DNA of 24,891 bases from a virus, in IMG/VR virus record IMGVR_UViG_3300044675_003048, positions 1-24,891 of that record; one strand, 5' to 3'. This document shows positions 7,936-13,196 of the stretch, piece after piece (positions within the stretch are counted from its first letter, which is position 1; every line of letters starts with the position of its first letter). The notes beneath the pieces are model-generated. The model had not been told where the DNA came from. It did no database searches and saw only the letters and a program-made list of their open reading frames with translations. The translations under genes were made by a program, and so were the position numbers.

Positions 7936-8559
7936 GTGGCTAAGTTTGCTACTGGACAAATTCCGTGGAACAAAGGAATTGCTTGCTCAGTAGAAACTAA
8001 GGCTAAGATTAGTGCAAAAGTAACTGGGAATAAGCATACGCCTGAGATGCAAGCCAGATTAAATCTTAATTTAATCAAAGGTCAAGCTACTAGATTTACA
8101 AAGGGGATGGCTCCACATAATAAAGGAATTAAGTGTCCCAGATTTTCCGCAGAAGAATTAAAGGCTCATCAAAAAGAATGGAGAGTTAAGAACAAAGAGT
8201 GTATTACCCTTAATACCAAAAAGTGGCGTAAAGCCAATGTGGAAAAAACTAAGTTACATATTAAGAAATCTAGATTAAATAATCTTGGTAGAGTATATGC
8301 AGCTAATTCCAAGTATCGGGCAGATAAATTGCAGCGCACCCCAATATGGGTGGATTCAGAAGAGTTGTGGGCAATTAAAGAAGCGTATGCTTTGGCTGTT
8401 CTTAGGACTAAAATGTTTGGCTTTAGTTGGCACGTTGACCATATTATTCCAATGCAAGGTAAAACAATTAGCGGGCTACATACTATTACAAACTTGCAAG
8501 TAATTACAGGGAAAGAGAATCTTATGAAAAACAATAAATTTCAAGGAGAACTATCTTGA
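7936..8559 (+). CDS. HNH homing endonuclease with NUMOD-type DNA-binding repeats
   Basis: A 207-residue protein from a GTG start at 7936; AAGGGAGA at 7919-7926 precedes it, and a start further upstream would lie inside the chaperone gene. N-terminal repeats WNKGIACSVETKAKIS (residues 11-26), GNKHTPEMQ and HNKGIKCPRFS look like NUMOD3-type DNA-binding motifs. A basic helical linker follows. The C-terminal HNH nuclease has H166-V-D168-H169, H182 and the ending N195...N199 (TNLQVITGKENLMKNNKF). It would nick or cut double-stranded DNA and spread itself as a freestanding mobile gene. It lies between two fibre cassettes, and its TGA overlaps the next start (TTGA). Confidence 0.92.
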   Translation: MAKFATGQIPWNKGIACSVETKAKISAKVTGNKHTPEMQARLNLNLIKGQATRFTKGMAPHNKGIKCPRFSAEELKAHQKEWRVKNKECITLNTKKWRKANVEKTKLHIKKSRLNNLGRVYAANSKYRADKLQRTPIWVDSEELWAIKEAYALAVLRTKMFGFSWHVDHIIPMQGKTISGLHTITNLQVITGKENLMKNNKFQGELS

Positions 8560-9170
8560 GTTCAATTTCGGTCGCAGGGGACACTTCTGGCAGCATCACA
8601 ATAGCTGCTCCGGCTGCAGCTGGCTCTGGAACACTAACACTTCCAACTGGAACCGACACCCTAATCGGCAAGGCCACGACTGATACGCTGACGAATAAGA
8701 GCATAGCAGCTACTCAGCTAACAGGAACTATTGCAGCAGCAGCATTGCCAGCGGGGAGTGTTTTGCAGGTTGTTAATGCAAGCACTTCTACTTTAGCTAG
8801 TAACACAACTGTGACTTATGCTGATACAGGATTAACTGCAACCATAACGCCAAAATTTAATACAAGTAAAATATTAGTTCTTGTATCTCAGTCTTGTTTT
8901 AAATCAAATGGCAATTTAAACAACGCAGTAAATATTAAACTTTTTAGGGGGGCAACTGATTTGGGGAGAATTGTATACGCGCAAGGATATACAGGCACAA
9001 CTATTGAGAATTATGGACAGCCAGCCACCCAATATTTAGATTCACCTGCAACCACTTCTGCAACAACATATAAAACACAATTTGCCAACAACGCAGCGGC
9101 GGCGACGATAACGGTACAACCTGACAACTTTGGGCTTTCTGTCATCACTCTAATGGAGATAGCAGCATGA
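8556..9170 (+). CDS. Short tail fibre-like protein
   Basis: A 204-residue protein that starts with TTG at 8556, supported by AAGGAGAA at 8543-8550 and by the overlap with the HNH stop. The N-terminus (SSISVAGDTSGSITIAAPAA, then GTLTLPTGTDTLIGK and TDTLTNKSI) is a widespread attachment and shaft pattern of phage fibres. The C-terminal 110 residues form a beta-rich domain with unrelated sequence (FNTSKILVLVSQSCF, VQPDNFGLSVITLMEIAA). It may be an alternative or auxiliary receptor-binding protein. Its stop overlaps the next gene by the ATGA type. The TTG start may keep its expression low. Confidence 0.75.
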   Translation: MSSISVAGDTSGSITIAAPAAAGSGTLTLPTGTDTLIGKATTDTLTNKSIAATQLTGTIAAAALPAGSVLQVVNASTSTLASNTTVTYADTGLTATITPKFNTSKILVLVSQSCFKSNGNLNNAVNIKLFRGATDLGRIVYAQGYTGTTIENYGQPATQYLDSPATTSATTYKTQFANNAAAATITVQPDNFGLSVITLMEIAA

Positions 9171-9508
9171 ACAACTTCATTTCAGCACTATACAAACTCT
9201 ATCCTCAGACTGTTCGCACTATGGGCGATGATGCCTTTGATGTTGATGGCAATCCAGTTATCTATGACAAAGCAGCAGTGCAACTCGAATCAGAGAAGAT
9301 GACTAATGCACAGACCGCTGTTGGCATCCTAAACAGCACTGACTGGACAACCATAGCTGACGTTGCTAGTCCTATAAACAATCCATATCTAGCCAACCAA
9401 AGTGAATTCATAGCCTACCGTAACGTCATCAGGGCGATTGCTGTCTACCCACCTGCTGGTGAAGTGGTCTGGCCTACACCGCCAACAGAAGTTTGGAAAG
9501 GAGAATAA
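9167..9508 (+). CDS. Tail assembly chaperone-like protein (XkdW/DUF4376-like)
   Basis: A 113-residue protein whose ATG overlaps the fibre stop (ATGA). The C-terminal half carries the pattern LNSTDWTTIADV...NPYLANQSEFIAYRN and a Trp/Pro-rich end (VVWPTPPTEVW), which is common in phage tail-fibre assembly proteins downstream of fibre genes. The N-terminal half (MNNFISALYKLYPQTVRTMG and VDGNPVIYD) resembles the same group. It probably assists folding of the fibre at 8556-9170 or of the one that follows. It is not an obvious duplicate of the chaperone at 7635-7931, so the two cassettes likely have different partners. Confidence 0.75.
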   Translation: MNNFISALYKLYPQTVRTMGDDAFDVDGNPVIYDKAAVQLESEKMTNAQTAVGILNSTDWTTIADVASPINNPYLANQSEFIAYRNVIRAIAVYPPAGEVVWPTPPTEVWKGE

Positions 9509-9509
9509 T

Positions 9510-10049
9510 ATGATTACGCTCGATGGAACTTTAGGAATTACTACACCCAGCGAAACTAACACAGGAACACTGAGTGTCACTGGAGTAACAACGCTGACTG
9601 GTGGACTAAACGCTGCTCTGCCAGTATTGAGTGGCGGCACAGGAGTTACTACTAAGACTGGTACTGGTGCTGTAGTGCTGGGTACTTCGCCTACTCTAGC
9701 CACCCCTACATTTGACTCTGCTCAACTACCCACAATCTCTGGGACTGCACCACTCTATATGTGTCGTGCATGGGTAAACTTCAACGGAACTGGTACTGTG
9801 GCTATTCGTGCAAGCGGGAACGTGAGTAGTATTACGGATAACGGCACTGGCGATTACACGGTGAACTTTACTACTGCATTGGTGGATGCGAATTATTCTG
9901 CAACACATGGACAAGGCCCAAGGTCTACTGCTCCTTTTTGTTCGGTTTATGTTTCAAACACTTCATCAACTTATAGTTTTCAAACAATTAATACTATAAC
10001 TGGCGCAGTAGCAGACGCTTCAATAGTATTTGTTGCTATTGTTCGCTAA
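9510..10049 (+). CDS. Tail fibre-like protein with shaft repeat
   Basis: A 179-residue protein starting at the ATG at 9510, with AAAGGAGA at 9497-9504; an in-frame ATG at 9438 lies inside the previous gene and lacks a ribosome site. The first 80 residues are Thr/Gly-rich shaft, including LPVLSGGTGVTTKTGTGAVV and LGTSPTLATPTFDSAQLP, closely similar to the shaft in the fibre at 5220-6524. The rest (about 80-179) is a beta-rich tip (YMCRAWVNFNGTGTVAIRAS, then DNGTGDYTVNFTTALVDANY) of a type found at the C-terminus of several phage fibres. Probably a receptor-binding or fibre-tip protein. Confidence 0.75.
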   Translation: MITLDGTLGITTPSETNTGTLSVTGVTTLTGGLNAALPVLSGGTGVTTKTGTGAVVLGTSPTLATPTFDSAQLPTISGTAPLYMCRAWVNFNGTGTVAIRASGNVSSITDNGTGDYTVNFTTALVDANYSATHGQGPRSTAPFCSVYVSNTSSTYSFQTINTITGAVADASIVFVAIVR

Positions 10050-10064
10050 TAAAAAGGATTAATT

Positions 10065-10259
10065 ATGAACAAAAGAATAATATACAAGACGCCCGATGGC
10101 GGCGTAGCAGTTCTAATTCCGACACCAGAATACCTACAAGACCACACTATCGAAGAACTTGCTGCCAAAGATGTACCGGCAAATACTCCTTTTGAGATTG
10201 TAGACACAGACACAGTACCAGCAGACCGTACATTCAGAGGAGCATGGACATGGGCATAA
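10065..10259 (+). CDS. Small conserved phage protein near tail fibres
   Basis: A 64-residue acidic protein, MNKRIIYKTPDGGVAVLIPT..., with AAAAAGGA at 10051-10058 upstream. It has a Pro/Thr/Asp-rich C-terminal half and ends FRGAWTWA. Proteins of this pattern (IYK.PDGGVAV..P, then IVD...VP.DR.FR.AW) occur between fibre genes and lysis genes in many phages, usually just before the type of protein that follows here. Function is not known; a role in tail tip or fibre assembly is inferred from position. Confidence 0.7.
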   Translation: MNKRIIYKTPDGGVAVLIPTPEYLQDHTIEELAAKDVPANTPFEIVDTDTVPADRTFRGAWTWA

Positions 10260-10474
10260 TCATTGATTTCACTAAGGCACAAGGAATCACAAAAGACCGC
10301 CTACGCCAAGAACGCGCTCCACTGTTAACGGCCTTAGACGTACAGTATCAACGCGCTCAAGAAGATGGCAGAGATACCACCATTATCATCTCAGAGAAAC
10401 AAAGACTGCGTGACGTTACTAAACTAGCAGATAAGGCTACAACGCTGGATGAACTCAAGGCGTTATCAGCATGA
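10250..10474 (+). CDS. Small tail-region protein (fibre-assembly-like)
   Basis: A 74-residue protein. Two in-frame ATGs exist, at 10244 and 10250. The AGGAG at 10238-10242 is only 1 base from the first but 7 from the second, so I chose 10250 (MGIIIDFTKAQGI). It overlaps the previous gene by 10 bases. The helical body (KDRLRQERAPLLTALDVQY) and the C-terminal KQRLRDVTKLADKATTLDEL are a recognisable pattern of phage proteins encoded beside tail-fibre genes, with similarity to C-terminal parts of fibre-assembly proteins. Its stop overlaps the next ATG (ATGA). Confidence 0.7.
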   Translation: MGIIIDFTKAQGITKDRLRQERAPLLTALDVQYQRAQEDGRDTTIIISEKQRLRDVTKLADKATTLDELKALSA

Positions 10475-10629
10475 TTAAAGACAAAGCTAAGAAGGTAGTG
10501 GGCAAGATTGATGAGGAGATCATTAAGGTTGACTCCACCGTAGACCATGCACTTGACCTTATCAAGTCCTCAAAGAGAACTGTTCTCATTATTATCTTAA
10601 TCGTTGGTCTAATTATTTGGATGGTGTAA
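10471..10629 (+). CDS. Small C-terminally anchored membrane protein, lysis-region
   Basis: A 52-residue protein, MIKDKAKKVVGKIDEEIIKV..., with a charged N-terminal helix and one strongly hydrophobic C-terminal segment (about residues 37-52; VLIIILIVGLIIWMV). The ATG overlaps the preceding stop (ATGA) and its TAA is followed immediately by the ATG of the next gene. One membrane span with an N-terminal cytoplasmic helix fits a pinholin, antiholin or small accessory membrane protein in the lysis cassette. Nothing in the sequence decides among these. Confidence 0.65.
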   Translation: MIKDKAKKVVGKIDEEIIKVDSTVDHALDLIKSSKRTVLIIILIVGLIIWMV

Positions 10630-10884
10630 ATGGACGGTCAGATGATAATCAATTTACTGGCTGGGTCAGCGCTGGCTGTAATAGGTTGGTTCGCTCGTCA
10701 ACTCTGGGATGCTGTTGAGAGATTAAAGTCTGATGTTAAGGATATTGAGATCTGTCTCCCATCGAACTATGTTCGGAAGAAGGATATGTCCGATCTTAAA
10801 CATGACATGGAAGCAAGGTTTGATAAGATTGATAATACGCTAGAGAAGCTGTTTGAGAAACTCGACACCAAAGCAGATAAGTGA
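10630..10884 (+). CDS. Membrane-anchored coiled-coil protein, lysis-region
   Basis: An 84-residue protein with an N-terminal hydrophobic segment (residues 5-22; MIINLLAGSALAVIGWFA) and a long charged helix. It has the motif CLPSNYVRKKDMSDLKHDME followed by a heptad-like tail (FDKIDNTLEKLFEKLDTKAD). This type, a short N-terminal anchor plus LPxxYVxKxD and a coiled coil, is common in phage lysis or tail regions next to holins. It could help the holin or act as a small membrane scaffold. It overlaps the next gene by 4 bases (GTGA). Confidence 0.65.
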   Translation: MDGQMIINLLAGSALAVIGWFARQLWDAVERLKSDVKDIEICLPSNYVRKKDMSDLKHDMEARFDKIDNTLEKLFEKLDTKADK

Positions 10885-11069
10885 AACAGAAGCGCAAGTC
10901 TAAGACGCTCTGGTGGAACGGGATATTAGTCTTAATACTGGCAATAATTGAACTTGCTGCACAAACATTCTCCATGTTTATCCCACCGATAGCGTATGCC
11001 GTTATGGTCTTTATTAGTAGTGCAGGCAACATGATTCTTAGGTTTTACACCTCTGAGGGCATAAAATGA
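10881..11069 (+). CDS. Holin (candidate)
   Basis: A 62-residue protein from a GTG at 10881 overlapping the previous stop. A basic N-terminus (KQKRKSKTLWWNG) precedes two hydrophobic segments, about residues 14-30 (ILVLILAIIELAAQTFS) and 34-53 (PPIAYAVMVFISSAGNMILR), ending FYTSEGIK. The order WWN, membrane pair and a C-terminal N-x-x-LRF-x-T is a pattern found in small phage holins. It lies directly before the endolysin, whose ATG overlaps its stop (ATGA). It would form the inner-membrane lesion that times lysis. Confidence 0.7.
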   Translation: MKQKRKSKTLWWNGILVLILAIIELAAQTFSMFIPPIAYAVMVFISSAGNMILRFYTSEGIK

Positions 11070-11476
11070 TTACCTTGCAAGACTACTTTGGTGATAAGCC
11101 TCACCCTAATGAATACAATCTAAACGCTTTAACTTTACTATACAGGGTGAATAACTTACTAGCTGCGTATACAACTGACACTGGTAAATTGCCGGAGATT
11201 AATAAGGTTACAGGTACGTTAGTCTCAGGCTCTAAGGGTGGTGATGGCGGCTTTAGGCTTCCTACATCTACCACAGGATCATCAAAGTCAGCACATAAGC
11301 TTGGGATGGCTATAGACATAGTGGATCATGACCAGTGCCTAGATAAGTGGCTTGATGCAAAGCCAGACGCACTAATTAAGTATGATTTGTATAGAGAAGA
11401 GCCAGCATCAACTGTAAATTGGCTTCATCTTTCCTCGCGTAAGCCTTTGTCTGGTAAAAGAACATTCAAACCATGA
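11066..11476 (+). CDS. Endolysin, peptidase M15-type (D,D/L,D-carboxypeptidase-like)
   Basis: A 136-residue enzyme of the M15 peptidase family used by phages as endolysin. Zinc ligands fit H77 and D84 in SAHKLGMAIDI (the SxHxxGxAxD motif) and H121 in NWLHLS; the Glu pair at 111-112 supplies a candidate catalytic Glu. It has no signal peptide, so it would rely on the holin for access to peptidoglycan, where it would cut stem peptides. It is flanked by the holin candidate and the Rz-like gene with 4-base overlaps on both sides. Its length is normal for a stand-alone M15_3-type domain. Confidence 0.88.
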   Translation: MITLQDYFGDKPHPNEYNLNALTLLYRVNNLLAAYTTDTGKLPEINKVTGTLVSGSKGGDGGFRLPTSTTGSSKSAHKLGMAIDIVDHDQCLDKWLDAKPDALIKYDLYREEPASTVNWLHLSSRKPLSGKRTFKP

Positions 11477-11961
11477 TATGGGCTGGATTACAGGCACTAT
11501 CTCTAAGTAGTAAAATTGCTATCTGTACAACGCTCGCTGCTGCGTTATTTTCTGCTGGTCTACACGTTGGTAACCGTTTAGGAGTATCGTCTTGCTATGA
11601 GGCTCAAATCGAGGCGCAAGCCCACTCTATTGAGACAGGGATCAAACAGGCAGTGGTTTCAGATCAAACGGTCACAAGGTATGTGGACAGAGTACAGGAT
11701 TTGCAAAAAACAAGCAGGGCGATAATTAAAGAGGTGATTCATGTACAAGATACTTGCACTTTGTCTGCTGATTGGAGGTTGTGGCACGACAGCGCCATCT
11801 ACAATGAACTTCCCGACCCCACCAGAGATTCTGATGAGGCCACCGTTACCGCTACAGACGCTCTCGAAACAGTCATCAGGAATTACGGTATCTGCCACGA
11901 AAACTCTACCACTCTCACAGCCCTCCAGTCTTGGGTCAGAGAGCAGTCGCTAATTAAGTAG
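11473..11961 (+). CDS. Rz: Rz-like inner-membrane spanin (i-spanin)
   Basis: A 162-residue protein with an N-terminal hydrophobic anchor (residues about 12-30; SKIAICTTLAAALFSAGLHV). A periplasmic helical part follows (about 38-90; EAQIEAQAHSIETGIKQAVV, RYVDRVQDLQKTSRAIIKEV), then a less helical C-terminus with Cys residues. Size, topology and position after the endolysin match Rz-type i-spanins, which span the periplasm and, with Rz1, fuse inner and outer membranes at the end of lysis. The strongest support is the lipoprotein gene nested within it. Sequence similarity to lambda Rz itself is not obvious. Confidence 0.82.
   Translation: MIWAGLQALSLSSKIAICTTLAAALFSAGLHVGNRLGVSSCYEAQIEAQAHSIETGIKQAVVSDQTVTRYVDRVQDLQKTSRAIIKEVIHVQDTCTLSADWRLWHDSAIYNELPDPTRDSDEATVTATDALETVIRNYGICHENSTTLTALQSWVREQSLIK
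11741..11953 (+). CDS. Rz1: Rz1-like outer-membrane lipoprotein spanin, nested inside Rz
   Basis: A 70-residue protein read in another frame entirely inside the Rz-like gene. Start ATG is preceded by AGAGGTG at 11730-11736. A short lipoprotein signal peptide (MYKILALCLLIGGCGTT) has a lipobox IGGC with Cys14 as the lipidation site. The mature part is proline-rich (TMNFPTPPEILMRPPLPLQ) and then Ser/Thr-rich. This is the classic o-spanin signature, and fully nested Rz1 genes are known in lambda-like lysis cassettes. It would sit in the outer membrane and join Rz across the periplasm, which implies a Gram-negative host. Confidence 0.82.
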   Translation: MYKILALCLLIGGCGTTAPSTMNFPTPPEILMRPPLPLQTLSKQSSGITVSATKTLPLSQPSSLGSESSR

Positions 11962-11962
11962 T

Positions 11963-11980
11963 TATACTCGTTTTAGTATA
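11963..11980. terminator. Weak AT-rich hairpin between convergent genes
   Basis: Between the rightward spanin stop (11961) and the leftward zinc-ribbon stop (11994) there is a 6-bp inverted repeat, TATACT at 11963-11968 and AGTATA at 11975-11980. The stem has little G+C and only a short T run. It sits where a two-way terminator would be expected, but it is weak by itself. Confidence 0.3.
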
Positions 11981-11993
11981 TAAATTGATATAA

Positions 11994-12161
11994 TTACTTC
12001 TTGTACACGCCCGTAGAGTCAAACTTCTTCCTACCAGCAGCACAGGCAGGGCAAATCCTTCTAGTTACCTTACCCAGCTTGTTGTAGATAGGCTTCCATG
12101 CGCTCAGGTCTTTGTCTATGACATAGACGGGCTTATTGCACTGCATACAAAATTTGGTCAT
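11994..12161 (-). CDS. Small zinc-ribbon protein (55 aa)
   Basis: A leftward gene for 55 residues, starting MTKFCMQCNKPVYVIDKD and ending GRKKFDSTGVYKK. It has a CxxC at residues 5-8 and a second CxxC at 37-40 (ICPAC), spaced like a treble-clef or zinc-ribbon fold, with a very basic C-terminus. The start overlaps the stop of the SleB-type gene (ATGA), so it is the last gene of the leftward operon. Such small zinc proteins in phages often bind nucleic acid or host RNA polymerase; no specific role can be assigned. Confidence 0.75.
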   Translation of the reverse strand: MTKFCMQCNKPVYVIDKDLSAWKPIYNKLGKVTRRICPACAAGRKKFDSTGVYKK

Positions 12162-12523
12162 AGATAGAAGTGGTGGCCGCCACAGGTCTTATAGAACGGC
12201 CTACCCCATTTAGGATTGACTGTTACAGCGTGAAAATGAGTGGCTAAAAATGTACCGTCTGAGTATATCGCAGTCCTAGCAGACTCTTCTGCTCTCTTCC
12301 ATGCTACTGACTCAACATTAGGTCTGTGTTCTGGCTTTAGTACACCATTATTTAGCTTCTCAGACACCCATGAGAACTGTGCAGGAGCTAAGATAACCTT
12401 CTTAATGTCTCCATCTGTCATCCGATTTAAGGCTACGCTGGCAATAGCTTGCTGACAAATACTAGGCTCTCCGCGACCTTCAAAGTAGACCGTCATGGTC
12501 AACCACATTAGCATTTCAGCCAT
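12158..12523 (-). CDS. SleB/CwlJ-type cell wall hydrolase
   Basis: A 121-residue protein. The start chosen is the ATG with a full AGGAGG a few bases upstream (12529-12534 on this strand); a 30-residue in-frame extension has no ribosome site. It carries the Hydrolase_2 pattern: MTVYFEGRGEP (candidate catalytic Glu at residue 15), ICQQAIASVALNRM, APAQFSWV (residues 47-53), THFHAV (95-100) and the C-terminal GGHHFYL. Family members are lytic transglycosylases or amidase-like peptidoglycan hydrolases. No signal peptide is seen. It lies at the end of the replication operon, opposite the M15 endolysin cassette, giving the phage two cell-wall enzymes. Confidence 0.88.
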   Translation of the reverse strand: MAEMLMWLTMTVYFEGRGEPSICQQAIASVALNRMTDGDIKKVILAPAQFSWVSEKLNNGVLKPEHRPNVESVAWKRAEESARTAIYSDGTFLATHFHAVTVNPKWGRPFYKTCGGHHFYL

Positions 12524-12531
12524 TTGACCTC

Positions 12532-12636
12532 CTATAGCATCAGTCCTATGAGATACCCAATTATGACTAGAATCACTACTATCGGAGTAACAGCTATGCC
12601 GATCATCAACCACTCGTGGTAGCTAAAACGTCTCAT
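12532..12636 (-). CDS. Tiny single-span membrane peptide (34 aa)
   Basis: A leftward reading frame for MRRFSYHEWLMIGIAVTPIV..., a basic N-terminus followed by about 24 hydrophobic residues (MIGIAVTPIVVILVIIGYLI) and GLML. It fits exactly between the stop of the gene at 12641 and the AGGAGG of the SleB-type gene, and its stop lies within that ribosome site. Its own ribosome site is poor (A-rich). A charged head with one membrane span suits a small holin-like or membrane regulator. The tight fit supports it as a gene; length and weak start lower confidence. Confidence 0.45.
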   Translation of the reverse strand: MRRFSYHEWLMIGIAVTPIVVILVIIGYLIGLML

Positions 12637-12640
12637 AAAT

Positions 12641-13057
12641 TTATTTTTTATCATCTGTGACACCTGTTACAAAGAACCTGCGGTTATGGGTAAAGCCGTT
12701 GGTTTTAAGCATCCCACGCTGGACGAGGGCGGCTAGACTAGCCCCAAGACTAGATGGAGAGATTGTATCGCCTCCCAGCGGCTTATTGAGCAGGTCACTG
12801 CGCCTAGTGCCGGGCCATTTTTTGATATATTTGATGATGTCCAGCATCGCCATCGTCATACGCTTGATGGGCTTGGCACGGCTCTCGCGCTTGTAATCGC
12901 GCATCTCGACCGTTCTCATTGTCCTTGCTATAGCCTCACGATCCTTTCTCTCTCTATGATTCTTACTGATGTTGAGGATGTCATCGGCTATGCCTGCCAG
13001 TGAGCCTTTGCCAGTCAGCTTGCAATACTGTCCACCTACCGGGTAATAGTGTTCCAT
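12641..13057 (-). CDS. Winged-helix-like hypothetical protein
   Basis: A 138-residue basic protein. The N-terminal third is short and polar (EHYYPVGGQYCKLTGKG). A very basic helical stretch follows (residues 33-67; NHRERKDREAIARTMRTVEM). The C-terminal half has a pattern of three helices and a beta wing: MAMLDIIKYIKKWPGTRRSD, ISPSSLGASLAALVQRGMLK, HNRRFFVTGV. This looks like a winged helix that binds DNA. Start is preceded by AGGAG at 13064-13068 on this strand. It is the first gene after a promoter at 13162-13170, so it could control itself or the downstream SleB-type gene. Confidence 0.65.
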   Translation of the reverse strand: MEHYYPVGGQYCKLTGKGSLAGIADDILNISKNHRERKDREAIARTMRTVEMRDYKRESRAKPIKRMTMAMLDIIKYIKKWPGTRRSDLLNKPLGGDTISPSSLGASLAALVQRGMLKTNGFTHNRRFFVTGVTDDKK

Positions 13058-13137
13058 TTTAATCTCCTAAAAAATATAGCTTGTTTCAATTAAGCATCAA
13101 AACTTTTGTCAGCACTAGGCTATTTCGCGCACGATAC

Positions 13138-13155
13138 ATTCACCTGGAGATGAAT
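13138..13155 (-). promoter_or_regulatory. Dyad at the start of the transcript (possible operator)
   Basis: An imperfect inverted repeat (attca...tgaat arms with the inner part nearly paired) lies directly downstream of the -10 at 13162-13167, where transcription should begin. As DNA it could be an operator; as RNA it would be a 5' stem-loop. The position is seen, the function inferred. Confidence 0.35.
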
Positions 13156-13161
13156 AATTGC

Positions 13162-13170
13162 ACTATAGCA
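13162..13170 (-). promoter_or_regulatory. Extended -10 promoter, leftward
   Basis: On the minus strand the 9-mer TGCTATAGT forms an extended -10 element (TGn plus TATAGT). It is the same 9-mer as in both mirror promoters at 18.6 kb, and the longer context TATGCTATAGT is shared. No convincing -35 is present at 16-18 bases. It would drive the gene at 13057 and the genes after it, with a leader of about 100 bases. Confidence 0.55.
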
Positions 13171-13179
13171 TAGGATGGT

Positions 13180-13196
13180 CTTTAGCTTTGCTAAAG
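13180..13196 (-). terminator. Hairpin directly after the helicase stop
   Basis: A perfect 7-bp stem, CTTTAGC and GCTAAAG around a 3-base loop, begins right after the helicase TGA. There is no T run, so it is at best a weak or pausing terminator or an RNA 3'-end stabiliser. It lies upstream of the promoter at 13162-13170. Confidence 0.4.

Noticed and set aside
5220-10049. Possible diversity-generating retroelement (template/variable repeats) near fibre tips
   Set aside because: No reverse transcriptase gene in the window, no template repeat differing at adenines, and tips of the fibres are unrelated.
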